Source: Actinomycetales bacterium
GTDB lineage: Bacteria; Actinomycetota; Actinomycetes; S36-B12
Assembly (NCBI GenBank): GCA_016125355.1
Contig: WGLX01000022.1
Location: 32,428-96,427, forward strand
DNA length: 64,000 nucleotides
Direction: 5' to 3'
In this document: one piece after another, positions 7,985 through 16,355 of the stretch
How the letters are laid out: every line of letters starts with the position of its first letter
Numbering within the stretch: position 1 is the stretch's first letter
Made by a program: the position numbers and the translations under genes
The notes under the pieces: generated by a model
Seen by the model: the letters and a program-made list of their open reading frames with translations, nothing else
Told to the model about the DNA's origin: nothing
Databases searched by the model: none

Positions 7985-9450
7985 GCCTGGACCTGGGGCG
8001 CATGACGACTGGGCACGAAGACTCCTGACACGAGAACGGCTGTGGTGGCGGCCATCGCCAGTGTAATGAGCAGCAAGGGAATCGCCGTCAGTCCGACCCA
8101 TGCGGGCTGCACCCTGATGTCGAAGAGGCCGACCCCCGACCCGTAGGCATAGCGGTGGGCATTGGCCCAGAACGCCACCATGCCTGACAGCCACAGCCCC
8201 ACCACCAGGACGCGCACGGGTGCCCGCGGGAGCGTCAGCGGCCGGCTCGGCCGAGGGGGCAGCAGGAGCGTGGCCAGCACGAGGCCCAGCAGGGGCATGA
8301 TGTAGCGCGGCTGCACGACCTCCCCCACCCCCAGGCCCTCCTTCTGCAGGAAGATCAGTGGCACCGCGGCGAGAGCCACCGCGGCGAGGACGACTCCGGC
8401 TGTCTTGCGAGGCCACAGGCTGCTCAGGCCAGCCCACGCGAGTCCCCCGATCGCGAGAACCCCGACGATCGGGACGACCGGCGGCATGACGGTGTCATTC
8501 CAGCCGAGAGCCCATCCGCCCACGATGCCCTGGAAGAGCGCCGGCAGGTAGACCGCGTTCGTCAGCAGGAGGCCCACGCCGCGGCTCGCCGTCCCCATCC
8601 CGGCCTCTCCACCCGCGACGGCAGGACCGCTCGCCAGCAGGTAGGACGTGACTCCGAGCAGGCCGAGCGCCGCCACGACTGCTGCCGAGCCACGGTTGGC
8701 GCGGATGCGCGCCAGGCCGCCGATCACGAGCACCAGCACCGCCGTGAACGCGAGGTAGGCCGAGGCATCGACACGGCTCGTCACCGCCATCAGGGCGGTG
8801 ACGAGCGCCCCGGCGGCCACGAGCCACGTCCTGCGACTGCGCCAGTCGTGACGGTGCAGCAGCGCCAAGGCGAAGCCCCAGAACAGCACCACGCCGGCCG
8901 AGGCCCACCCGCTCGGATTCGTGGACGCCACGACGAAGAACCCGAGCGGGATGAAGGTCACGAGGGCGGCCACGGTGGTGGCGAACGAGATCCCTGCAGG
9001 CACCGTCCTCAGCAGCAGGGCGAGCAGCAGGCTCACGAGGCCCGCGTTGGCCAGCCGCATCATCAGCACGGAGCGCTCGACGTCTCCGCCGACGAACAGC
9101 CCCATCGTGCGGTAGTAGCCCGAGGGGTAGAGGTGCTCCACGTCGTTGACGTGCGTGACCGGCACGGGGGCTGGGTCTGCGAGGGCACCTCGCGCACAGT
9201 CCGCGGTGACGCTCGCCTCGTAGCGGAAGCACTCTGAAGCCTGCGCCACCGCTCGGGGCACGAGCACCACGTTGGAATCCGCCGGATCCGTCGTGCACTG
9301 GCCGGCGGCGCACCAGATGGACGCGAGGTGGTAGTCATCGTCCGGGGCCGATCCCGCCGGACTGGTGAGCGCCCAGCCGGCACACGCAAGGAAGAAGGCG
9401 AGCGGCAGCCAGAGCCATCGCCATCGCCTCATGGCGTCTCGCCCCGTCAT
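7981..9450 (-). CDS. DUF2142 family membrane protein (putative GT-C)
   Basis: A 489-residue polytopic protein. After the first helix comes a long extracytoplasmic loop containing APDDDYHLASIW, the acidic motif placed like the D/E-D pair of GT-C catalytic loops, and cysteines that could form disulfides outside the membrane. About ten further helices follow. The late motif VVQPRYIMPL is typical of DUF2142. Members occur in surface-glycan loci and are presumed to add sugars from polyprenyl-phosphate donors, which fits the adjacent DPM1-like gene. ATGA overlaps join it to both neighbours. Confidence 0.8.
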   Translation of the reverse strand: MTGRDAMRRWRWLWLPLAFFLACAGWALTSPAGSAPDDDYHLASIWCAAGQCTTDPADSNVVLVPRAVAQASECFRYEASVTADCARGALADPAPVPVTHVNDVEHLYPSGYYRTMGLFVGGDVERSVLMMRLANAGLVSLLLALLLRTVPAGISFATTVAALVTFIPLGFFVVASTNPSGWASAGVVLFWGFALALLHRHDWRSRRTWLVAAGALVTALMAVTSRVDASAYLAFTAVLVLVIGGLARIRANRGSAAVVAALGLLGVTSYLLASGPAVAGGEAGMGTASRGVGLLLTNAVYLPALFQGIVGGWALGWNDTVMPPVVPIVGVLAIGGLAWAGLSSLWPRKTAGVVLAAVALAAVPLIFLQKEGLGVGEVVQPRYIMPLLGLVLATLLLPPRPSRPLTLPRAPVRVLVVGLWLSGMVAFWANAHRYAYGSGVGLFDIRVQPAWVGLTAIPLLLITLAMAATTAVLVSGVFVPSRHAPQVQA

Positions 9451-10589
9451 GCCGTGGCGACCGCTTCGGCAACCCCCGCAGCGAACGCCGCCCAGGTGGG
9501 GACGCGGCCGGGATCGAGCTCATCCCGGAGCCCCTCCAGCAGGCCCGGCTGACTCCACGCAGAGAACTCCGCCACGAGATCGCCGTGCTCCAGGGCCCGG
9601 ATGCGCCGCGCACCATGACCCTCCATCAGGTCACCGGCGGGCTGCACGCCGTCGTACAGCACAGGTGTCCCGAGACGGATCGCCTCGAGGACCGGGATGC
9701 CGTAGCCCTCGACTCCGATGGAGAGGAAGGCGGACGACCCGTGCACCAGTTCCCGAACCGAGTCGTCGGACGCACCCTCGACCCACCGCACCCCGCCTTG
9801 GTCCACCTGCTCGCGGATCGCCCGGTTGATCGCGTCGTCGGAGGCCGACGCACCCCCGATGAAGATCAGCTCGGCGTCCAGCCCCTCGATGTCGACGGCC
9901 TCCCGGAAGGCGGCCGCGATCTGCACGGGACGCTTGCGCGCCTCCAGGGTGCCGAGGCGCACGAAGGTGGGTCGCGTGGCGGGCTCCGGCGCGAGTACCT
10001 CCAGATGATCTCCGCCAGGGTGGGCGATGGAGATCGCCCGCGCCGGGTCGCGGCGCAGCCGGCCGAGGATGCTGTCACGCGCGTAGGCGCTAATGCACAC
10101 GACCGAGTCCACGCGGGCGAGGAGGCGGAAGTACTCGCTCACCCAGGCGCTCGATCCCGGCGTGAACCGGTAGTTCGCCGGCTCCGTCATGGGCAGGGTG
10201 TCATAGCCGATCATGACGGTCGGGACGCAGCGGGTGAACAGCTCGAGCCGCTGCAGCACCGAGGGCAGGTAGGAGACCTCGGGTAGCAGCCAGGCGTCGT
10301 AGATCGAGAGCAGGTCGCCGTCCTTCACGCGCACGGGGGTAGCGGCGACGAGCCATTGGTTCACGAGATCGCGAAGATCGGTGCCGGGATCACGCGGCGT
10401 GAAGGGGATGGTGAGCAGCTCTGCCGCCTGCGCCGGCGTGAGGAGGCCGTGCCCACCCTCGACCGGCACGACGAAGTCCGCCAGGACGTCGCCCTCCGGC
10501 CACTCTCTCGCCAGGTACTGCAGCACCCGCTGGATCCCCGATCCGTACGGGTCACGGACGAACTGCTCGATGTCGATCCCGACGTGCAT
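9447..10589 (-). CDS. GT4 family glycosyltransferase
   Basis: A 380-residue retaining GT-B enzyme. The N-terminus reads GIDIEQFVRDPYGSGIQRVLQ, with the acceptor-side glycine loop. The C-terminal Rossmann domain has VRLGTLEARKRP (phosphate-contacting G, R and K) and SIGVEGYGIPVLEAIRLGTPVL, a good E-x7-E catalytic motif. It should transfer a sugar from an NDP-sugar to the lipid-linked intermediate; the sugar is unknown. The start shares one base with the stop of the large fusion gene (TGATG), indicating coupled translation. Confidence 0.87.
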   Translation of the reverse strand: MHVGIDIEQFVRDPYGSGIQRVLQYLAREWPEGDVLADFVVPVEGGHGLLTPAQAAELLTIPFTPRDPGTDLRDLVNQWLVAATPVRVKDGDLLSIYDAWLLPEVSYLPSVLQRLELFTRCVPTVMIGYDTLPMTEPANYRFTPGSSAWVSEYFRLLARVDSVVCISAYARDSILGRLRRDPARAISIAHPGGDHLEVLAPEPATRPTFVRLGTLEARKRPVQIAAAFREAVDIEGLDAELIFIGGASASDDAINRAIREQVDQGGVRWVEGASDDSVRELVHGSSAFLSIGVEGYGIPVLEAIRLGTPVLYDGVQPAGDLMEGHGARRIRALEHGDLVAEFSAWSQPGLLEGLRDELDPGRVPTWAAFAAGVAEAVATA

Positions 10590-13500
10590 CAGCCCTGCAC
10601 CCCCGTCACATGGGTCAGGAGCATCCGGTGCAGTTCCTCGGCGTACCTCGCCGGTGACTTCCTCTCGAGGTAGTCACGTCGCATGCGCTCGAGGGCCTCG
10701 TCGCCCCACGGATCGGCCAGCCGATGCTCGACCGCCTCGGCGACCATCACCGGGCTCACGTCGTCGGGCAGCTGGTCCACGAATGGCGGAGTGTCGACGT
10801 CCAGGCAGATACCGCGGTTGGCCACCGCCGGAGTCCCGTAGGCGGCCATGTCACTCAATGGCCCGCTGACCCCCAGCAGCGGGCTGACGCGAAGCTGTAT
10901 GCCGAGGTCGATTCCCAGGACGTAGTCGCGGAAGGTGTCGTCGTCGACGAAGCCGGTGATCTCGAACTCCGCGATGCCGGCGTCGGCAGCCCGGGTGCGC
11001 AGGTCATCGGCCAACGAGACGGGCGCCGAGCCCACAAGATGCAGGCTCACACGGTGTCCCCACTGGCTCAGCCAGGCAGCTGCCTCCACGACGACATCGG
11101 AGAGCTTCGTCCGGGTGTCGATGAAGCCGAAGGTCGCGAGGTGGACCGTGTCGTCGTCGAATCGCAGCCTGGCGCGAGCCGCTGCTCGCATCTCCCATGT
11201 GATCGTGTCCTCAGCTGGCCGCCGGTAGTTGGCGAACGGCAACAGCTGCAAGGGCACGCCGGTGTCGACGGTCATGAACTCCTGTGCCGTCGGCGTGTGG
11301 CCGATGATCATGTCCGCCCGGCGCGCCACCTCCCAGAAGCCGGTGCTCTCGAGGAGCCGCATGTCGGCGATCTGATCGTCGAGGGGTGGATCCAGCCGCC
11401 GACGTCCCTTGCCACGGAGCATCACCTGTTCGAGGCCTCCGCGATCACGGAGTGCCAGGTACAGCTCCACGAGTCGCGTGTCGTGCGTGATCACCACGGC
11501 GTCCATCGCCTCCAGGAGCTGGATGAACGGCAGGTGGAAGTGGCTGTTGCCGACGACGGAGACGAGCACGTCGTGGTCGTGTCCGCGCGTGACCAGATCG
11601 TCGACGCGGCCCGAGCGCAGCGCGACGCCTTCGATCGAGTCGGCGTCCGGGTCACCGTCAGTGGTCGTGTACACCGTCACGTCGCAGAGCCGCGCGAGCT
11701 CGGTGATGGTGGCGGCGGTGAAGTCGGCCACACCGGTCCGCTGGGGGGGCCATGGGGTGGCCACCCCGACACTGAGTGGCCGGCTCCCCGTGTACGGGAT
11801 GGGCGACGGAATGTCGACGTTCGTGGCCTTCAGCTTGTCGAGCACCGAGGCGGCAACGACCTCCTCCAGCACGGCGTGGTGATGGCGCATGAGGCGCCCC
11901 AGCTGCCGTTGACGGACCCCCGGCTTGCCGGCCGTCGCCCGGACCGCCTTGGCAATCGAAGCGGGGCTGCGTGGATCGGCGAGGAAGGAGCCGGCGCCGA
12001 TGAGCTCACGATGGGCCGGGATGTCGCTCGCCACGACCGGAGCTCCCGCACGCAGGGCCTCGATGACCGGGAGGGACAGGCCCTCGTCGAAGGACGGGAC
12101 GACGACGACCCGAGCCTCCGCGAGAAGGGCGTCCATCTCGGCGTCGGTCATGCGCTCCGCGGTCCGGGCTTCCCCGGGGCGCATGGCCGCCGCGATCGAC
12201 AGGTGGTGGACACGGTCTCCCGTGCCTGCCATGCCGATGACCACGACGTCCCGTGACGGGTCCCCCGAAGTCGCGGCAGCGACCCCTGCCAGTCCGCCGA
12301 AGGTGTTCTTTCGCGCGTCATCTCCTGTCATGACAACGATCGGACCGGTGCCCGGCCCGGGGCCGACCAGGTTCACGGGCAGCACGTCCCTCGGCCACGC
12401 GACGGTTGCCGGCACCGCGTTCGGCCCCTCGCTCGGGCTCCCGAGCAGCGTCAGCACCTCCTGACGCGTCAGGGACGAGATGCAGACGAACTCGTCGTAC
12501 CGCCTCAGCGCGTCGAGCCCGGCCGCATACTCGGCCCGAGCCGCGACGTTGCCGAGGTACACCGTGGGGTGATGCATCGGGATGAAGTCGTAGACGATCG
12601 CGATCTTGTGGGCGGTGCTGTGCAGGAGCGGGACGAGCGGCGCGGCGGTCGCCGTCATCGGGGACGGCTCGACAAGCACGCCGAAGGAAGGCGTCTCGCG
12701 CTCCTCCACGCGGACGATCTGGCGGCAGCGTCCGGCCAGTACCTCGGGGAGATCCTCCAGGCCACGGTCGACAAGGAGTACCAGCCGGTCGTCGCCCACG
12801 GCCGCACGCGTGGCCAGCAGTGCCGCCCGTGCGAAGCGTCCGATGCCCCGGGTCCCAAAGGCGGCTGTCTGAAGGCTGCGGGCGTCGAACAGGACCAGGT
12901 TCCCGCCCGCCCAATGCGCACTTGCCGGGGCCTCCGCCAACCGCAGCCTCAGCCGCAGCGCTGCGCGGAGCCGGCCGAGCTCATCGTCATGGTTGTCAAC
13001 GCGACGTTCGAGCATCGCATCGGAATCATGGGGGTCCGCCAGCCAGTCGCGGATCGCGGCTGCGTCCTGCTCGGTGAACGCATGCAGGTCGAGGCCCACG
13101 GACGGCGCAGGCGGCAAGCCCTCCGGCGTGATCCAGCCGAGCTCATCCGACGTCGACGCCGCCAGCAGATCGGGATGGGTGAGGTGCTGCATGTTCACGG
13201 TCACGTGACGCAGGTGCCGCTTCCGGACGACGGCGCGCTGAACCGGTCCAGGCAGCCGCTGGGCGACCGCCCGCCCCCGGTGGACGACCGCTTTCCCGAC
13301 GCGCGCGACCTGGCGCGCGTAGCGCCACGTCCGCGAGCCCTCCACCTGGATCAGGGCCGATCGCAGCTCATGAATCTGCTTCTCGTACTCCTCCTTCGGC
13401 ACCTCTCCGCGGATGTCGTTGAGGATCAGCTCCCGCTGCCAGGCACGTCGGACCGCCGCCCGATCGACCCGGTTCCGGGAGTCGGCCTGGTCGGCCAGCA

Positions 13501-14191
13501 CCCAACCGTGCTCGCCCGCGTCGACGGCATTGAAAGGGACGGCGATGGCGTCCGCCAGGTCCGCATGCTCCGAAGCCACGTACCAGCGATTGACGCCGTC
13601 GAAGGCCGCCAGCTGATAGTCGTGGGCCAGCAGCCGCGGCTCCCACTCCTCGTGGCTGGGCTGAGTCGTCCCGGGGAGTACCGCCTCCACGCAGAGCACC
13701 CACGGCCGGAGGGACGTCAGCGAGAGGCCGCTCAGGACGATGGGCTCCGCCCCCTCGACGTCCACGGACATGAAGTGGACCTCGGACACGTCGTGGTCGG
13801 CCAGGATTGTGTCGAGGGCATCGGTGTGCACCGGGGCGGCGATCACGTCGAACCCACGGACTCGCGCGGCCTCGGCCTCGCCCGGATCGAGGGTGCCGAG
13901 GCCCGTTCCGGGCACGCGGTAGAAGGTCAGTTCGCCGGGCTCGGAGCCGGCCGCCATCTGGACCACGACGTCGTCGGGCCGGTGGACCCGCAGTTCCTCG
14001 GCGAGCACGGGATCGGCCTCGACCAGGAGACCCTTCCACCCGAGATCGTGCAGGCTTGCTGTGATCGACAGGTGCCGGGGCTCGTTGGCGCCCACATCGA
14101 CGTAGGTGAGGGTCGCGGGGTCGCGGTCTCGGAAGGCGCGCCAGACGCGGATGTCCTCCGCGTTCTGCGCGTACGAGACCTTGGGGGGCAC
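10589..14191 (-). CDS. FkbM methyltransferase fused to two GT4-type glycosyltransferase domains
   Basis: At 1200 residues this is far longer than single-domain relatives. Residues about 1-210 form an FkbM-type SAM-dependent O-methyltransferase (YVDVGANEP motif I, FMSVDVEGAEP). A basic linker follows near 270-330 with SRTWRYARQVARV, a motif shared with other glycosyltransferases here. A first GT4 module spans about 425-790 (GTRGIGRFARAAL and a catalytic SFDEGLSLPVIEALRAGAP). A second, more divergent GT-B module runs from about 800 to the end (PQRTGVADFTAATI, HLATFGFIDTRTK). It may extend and methyl-cap a chain in one polypeptide; that role is inferred. The GTG start lies 6 nt after TAGCCT, making it the first gene of the operon reaching down to 2152. 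Confidence 0.85.
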   Translation of the reverse strand: MPPKVSYAQNAEDIRVWRAFRDRDPATLTYVDVGANEPRHLSITASLHDLGWKGLLVEADPVLAEELRVHRPDDVVVQMAAGSEPGELTFYRVPGTGLGTLDPGEAEAARVRGFDVIAAPVHTDALDTILADHDVSEVHFMSVDVEGAEPIVLSGLSLTSLRPWVLCVEAVLPGTTQPSHEEWEPRLLAHDYQLAAFDGVNRWYVASEHADLADAIAVPFNAVDAGEHGWVLADQADSRNRVDRAAVRRAWQRELILNDIRGEVPKEEYEKQIHELRSALIQVEGSRTWRYARQVARVGKAVVHRGRAVAQRLPGPVQRAVVRKRHLRHVTVNMQHLTHPDLLAASTSDELGWITPEGLPPAPSVGLDLHAFTEQDAAAIRDWLADPHDSDAMLERRVDNHDDELGRLRAALRLRLRLAEAPASAHWAGGNLVLFDARSLQTAAFGTRGIGRFARAALLATRAAVGDDRLVLLVDRGLEDLPEVLAGRCRQIVRVEERETPSFGVLVEPSPMTATAAPLVPLLHSTAHKIAIVYDFIPMHHPTVYLGNVAARAEYAAGLDALRRYDEFVCISSLTRQEVLTLLGSPSEGPNAVPATVAWPRDVLPVNLVGPGPGTGPIVVMTGDDARKNTFGGLAGVAAATSGDPSRDVVVIGMAGTGDRVHHLSIAAAMRPGEARTAERMTDAEMDALLAEARVVVVPSFDEGLSLPVIEALRAGAPVVASDIPAHRELIGAGSFLADPRSPASIAKAVRATAGKPGVRQRQLGRLMRHHHAVLEEVVAASVLDKLKATNVDIPSPIPYTGSRPLSVGVATPWPPQRTGVADFTAATITELARLCDVTVYTTTDGDPDADSIEGVALRSGRVDDLVTRGHDHDVLVSVVGNSHFHLPFIQLLEAMDAVVITHDTRLVELYLALRDRGGLEQVMLRGKGRRRLDPPLDDQIADMRLLESTGFWEVARRADMIIGHTPTAQEFMTVDTGVPLQLLPFANYRRPAEDTITWEMRAAARARLRFDDDTVHLATFGFIDTRTKLSDVVVEAAAWLSQWGHRVSLHLVGSAPVSLADDLRTRAADAGIAEFEITGFVDDDTFRDYVLGIDLGIQLRVSPLLGVSGPLSDMAAYGTPAVANRGICLDVDTPPFVDQLPDDVSPVMVAEAVEHRLADPWGDEALERMRRDYLERKSPARYAEELHRMLLTHVTGVQG

Positions 14192-14197
14192 CGTCCA

Positions 14198-14203
14198 AGG
14201 CTA
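14198..14203 (-). promoter_or_regulatory. -10 box of the long glycosyltransferase operon
   Basis: TAGCCT read on the minus strand lies 6 nt before the GTG at 14191, the same geometry as other leaderless starts in this window. It would drive the nine-gene run down to 2152. Confidence 0.5.
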
Positions 14204-14238
14204 GGGGGGAGGGCGCAGCCAGCGGTGCACCGACGTCC

Positions 14239-14304
14239 GGGACAGGTGAGCCAAACCGGCGTGTTTTGTCTCGCTTCTCCCGCGTCACGGGACAAACGCG
14301 TCAG
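14239..14304 (-). repeat. Solo palindromic repeat, family B (copy A)
   Basis: A 66-nt element read on the minus strand that begins CTGACGCGTTTGTCCC and ends GGTTTGGCTCACCTGTCCC. It aligns without gaps with the two repeats flanking the DUF559 gene at 27354-28349 (55 of 66 positions identical to the copy at 28398-28463). It can form a long imperfect hairpin between GGGAGAAGCGAGACAAAA and TTTGGCTCACCTGTCCC. The first arm can instead pair with the upstream GTCCC, so two structures compete. It lies 1 nt after the stop of the gmd paralogue and could terminate it. No endonuclease gene is adjacent. Confidence 0.75.
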
Positions 14305-14305
14305 G

Positions 14306-15289
14306 TCACGGGATCTGCCAGAGCGCGTCCGGGTCGTCGAGCAGGAGCAGGTCGTACTCCACCATCTTCGTGGCGATGTGATCGAAGTCGACGGTGTGCC
14401 GCCAGCCCAGTTCCAGGTAGGCCGCCCGACTGTCCCCCACGAGGATGTTCGAGTCCACGGGACGCTCGTGCTCCGAGGCCGTCACGACGTGCATGCGCCA
14501 ATCCGAGATGCCGACAGCGCGGAAGGCCCGCTGGATGAAGAAGGACAGGCGGTGTGAGATGCCGGTCGCGAGGACATAGTCGTGAGGACGTGCCGCGCCA
14601 GCCATCTTGCGCATGGCGTCGACGTAGTCCGGTGCCCAGCCCCAGTCCCGCGCCACCTCGATGTTCCCCAGCTCCAGCGTGTCCTGCATGCCACGCGCGA
14701 TCCGCGCCACGGCCTTGGAGATCTTGCGAGTCACGAAACGATCGCCGCGTAGGGGTGACTCGTGGTTGTAGAGGATCGCCGAGGCGGCGAACAGGCCCTC
14801 GTCCCGGGCCGCATTGAGGATGGCGATCGCCTCCGCCTTCGACCGCGCGTAGGGCGTCTGGGGCGCGTAGGGCGAGGACTCCGTCTGAGGCGACCGGTCA
14901 GCACCCTCGAAGATGGTCCCGGAGGCGGCCTCGATGAGGGCTGGCGTCCTGCCCCGGCGAGCCAGGGTGCGGACCCCGCGAAGCAGCGCTCGCACCGCCT
15001 CCACGTTGACCTGGACGGTCAGCTCCGGATTCTCGACGGACTCCATGATGGAGCTGATACCGCCGAAGTTGAAGACCTGATCGGGCTGGGCCTCGACCAC
15101 GATGGACTCCAGCTGAGCCGCGTCCGCGAGATCGCACTCGACGAGTTCGGTGCACGGGGCGTACCGGAGAAGTTCTGCGGGATCGGTGCCCGGCTTCAGG
15201 ACCCCGACGACCTGATGACCCTCGCGACACAGCTTCGAGGCTAGGATCGTGCCGTCCTGGCCGGCGGCTCCGGTCACGAGTGCGCGCAC
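14306..15289 (-). CDS. GDP-mannose 4,6-dehydratase paralogue with altered catalytic motif
   Basis: A 327-residue extended SDR clearly of the GMD clade: TGAAGQDGTILASKL at the N-terminus, NHESPLRGDRFVTRKI, and RDWGWAPDYVDAM all have exact counterparts in the true gmd upstream. The catalytic segment differs. Where gmd has ASTSEMFG, this protein has AASGTIFEG, so the catalytic Thr and Glu of dehydratases are replaced, while Tyr and Lys (PYARSK) remain. It may therefore be an epimerase or reductase acting on a GDP-hexose, or a regulatory paralogue, rather than a second dehydratase. The GTG start at 15289 lies 8 bp after the gmd stop, so the two are co-transcribed. Confidence 0.8.
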   Translation of the reverse strand: MRALVTGAAGQDGTILASKLCREGHQVVGVLKPGTDPAELLRYAPCTELVECDLADAAQLESIVVEAQPDQVFNFGGISSIMESVENPELTVQVNVEAVRALLRGVRTLARRGRTPALIEAASGTIFEGADRSPQTESSPYAPQTPYARSKAEAIAILNAARDEGLFAASAILYNHESPLRGDRFVTRKISKAVARIARGMQDTLELGNIEVARDWGWAPDYVDAMRKMAGAARPHDYVLATGISHRLSFFIQRAFRAVGISDWRMHVVTASEHERPVDSNILVGDSRAAYLELGWRHTVDFDHIATKMVEYDLLLLDDPDALWQIP

Positions 15290-15297
15290 ACGAAACC

Positions 15298-16302
15298 CTA
15301 GAACTGGCCTTCAGGGGCGCCGTCGAGGCGGGCGATGTCGGCGTCGACCATGATCTTCGCCAGCTCAGGAGGCAGCACCTTCGCCTCCCAGCCGAGCTTC
15401 TCCTTGGCCTTGCTCGCGTCACCGATGAGCTCGTCGACCTCGGTCGGGCGGAGGAACTTGGGGTCGAAGCGCACGTAGTCCTCCCACTTGAGGCCGACGT
15501 GGTCGAAGGCGAAGCTCAGGAAGTCGCGGATCGTGTAGGCAGTCCCCGTGGCGAGGACGAAGTCCTCCGGCTCATCGGCCTGGAGCATGCGCCACATGCC
15601 GTCGGTGTACTCCGGTGCGTACCCCCAGTCGCGGATGGAATCGAGATTGCCCATCCACAACTCCGACTGCGTGCCCTTCACGATGTTCGCCACGGCCAGC
15701 GTGATCTTGCGGGTCACGAAGGTCTCCCCGCGCCTCGGTGACTCGTGGTTGAAGAGCTGACCATTGACCGCGAACATGTCGTAGGCCTCGCGGTAGTTCT
15801 TGGTGATCCAGTACGAGTACACCTTGGCGGCGCCGTAGGGGCTGCGCGGGTAGAACTCGGTCTGCTCGTTCTGCGGCGGCGGGGCCGCGCCGAACATCTC
15901 GCTGGTCGACGCCTGGTAGAACCGGATCGAGGTGTCCACGCTGCGGATCGCCTCGAGCATGTTCAGCGTGCTCACGCCCGTGGCCTCGGCCGTGTACAGC
16001 GGCTCATCGAAGGAGACGCGCACGTGTGACTGGGCGGCAAGGTTGTAGACCTCGTGCGGCCGGATGTCGACGACCAGCTGGTGCATCCGCGCCGCATCGG
16101 TGACATCGCCATAGTGCAGATGAAGGTTCTTGCCGGGAATGTGCTCGTCGTGGTGCAGGTGGTCGATCCGCGACCTGTTGAACGTCGACGAGCGACGCAC
16201 AACGCCGTGCACCTCATAGCCCTTCTCGAGCAGCTGCTGGGCCATGTACGAGCCGTCCTGGCCCGTCACGCCGGTGATCAGGGCACGCTTCGCCTCGGTC
16301 AA
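15298..16302 (-). CDS. gmd: GDP-mannose 4,6-dehydratase
   Basis: A 334-residue enzyme with all GMD signatures: ITGVTGQDGSYMAQQLL (NADP site), VVRRSSTFNRSRIDHL, the catalytic STSEMFG and SPYGAAK, NHESPRRGETFVTRKI, and RDWGYAPEYTDGM. It converts GDP-D-mannose to GDP-4-keto-6-deoxymannose, the precursor of GDP-L-fucose, GDP-D-rhamnose and related sugars. The TTG start at 16302 was chosen because AGGAGG lies 4 nt upstream and the protein then begins LTEAKRALITG. The longer open frame to 16365 would overlap the divergent gene and has no ribosome-binding site. The GDP-fucose synthase that could use its product lies 34 kb away at 50558. Confidence 0.94.
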   Translation of the reverse strand: MTEAKRALITGVTGQDGSYMAQQLLEKGYEVHGVVRRSSTFNRSRIDHLHHDEHIPGKNLHLHYGDVTDAARMHQLVVDIRPHEVYNLAAQSHVRVSFDEPLYTAEATGVSTLNMLEAIRSVDTSIRFYQASTSEMFGAAPPPQNEQTEFYPRSPYGAAKVYSYWITKNYREAYDMFAVNGQLFNHESPRRGETFVTRKITLAVANIVKGTQSELWMGNLDSIRDWGYAPEYTDGMWRMLQADEPEDFVLATGTAYTIRDFLSFAFDHVGLKWEDYVRFDPKFLRPTEVDELIGDASKAKEKLGWEAKVLPPELAKIMVDADIARLDGAPEGQF

Positions 16303-16343
16303 CGTTCCTCCTGTGGATAACTCGGGCAAGCCTACCGCCTGCC

Positions 16344-16349
16344 TACACT
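16344..16349 (+). promoter_or_regulatory. -10 box, leaderless GT2 gene
   Basis: TACACT is followed by a 6-nt spacer and the GTG at 16356. No ribosome-binding site precedes the start, so transcript and translation probably begin at the same base. Confidence 0.5.
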
Positions 16350-16355
16350 GGCACC

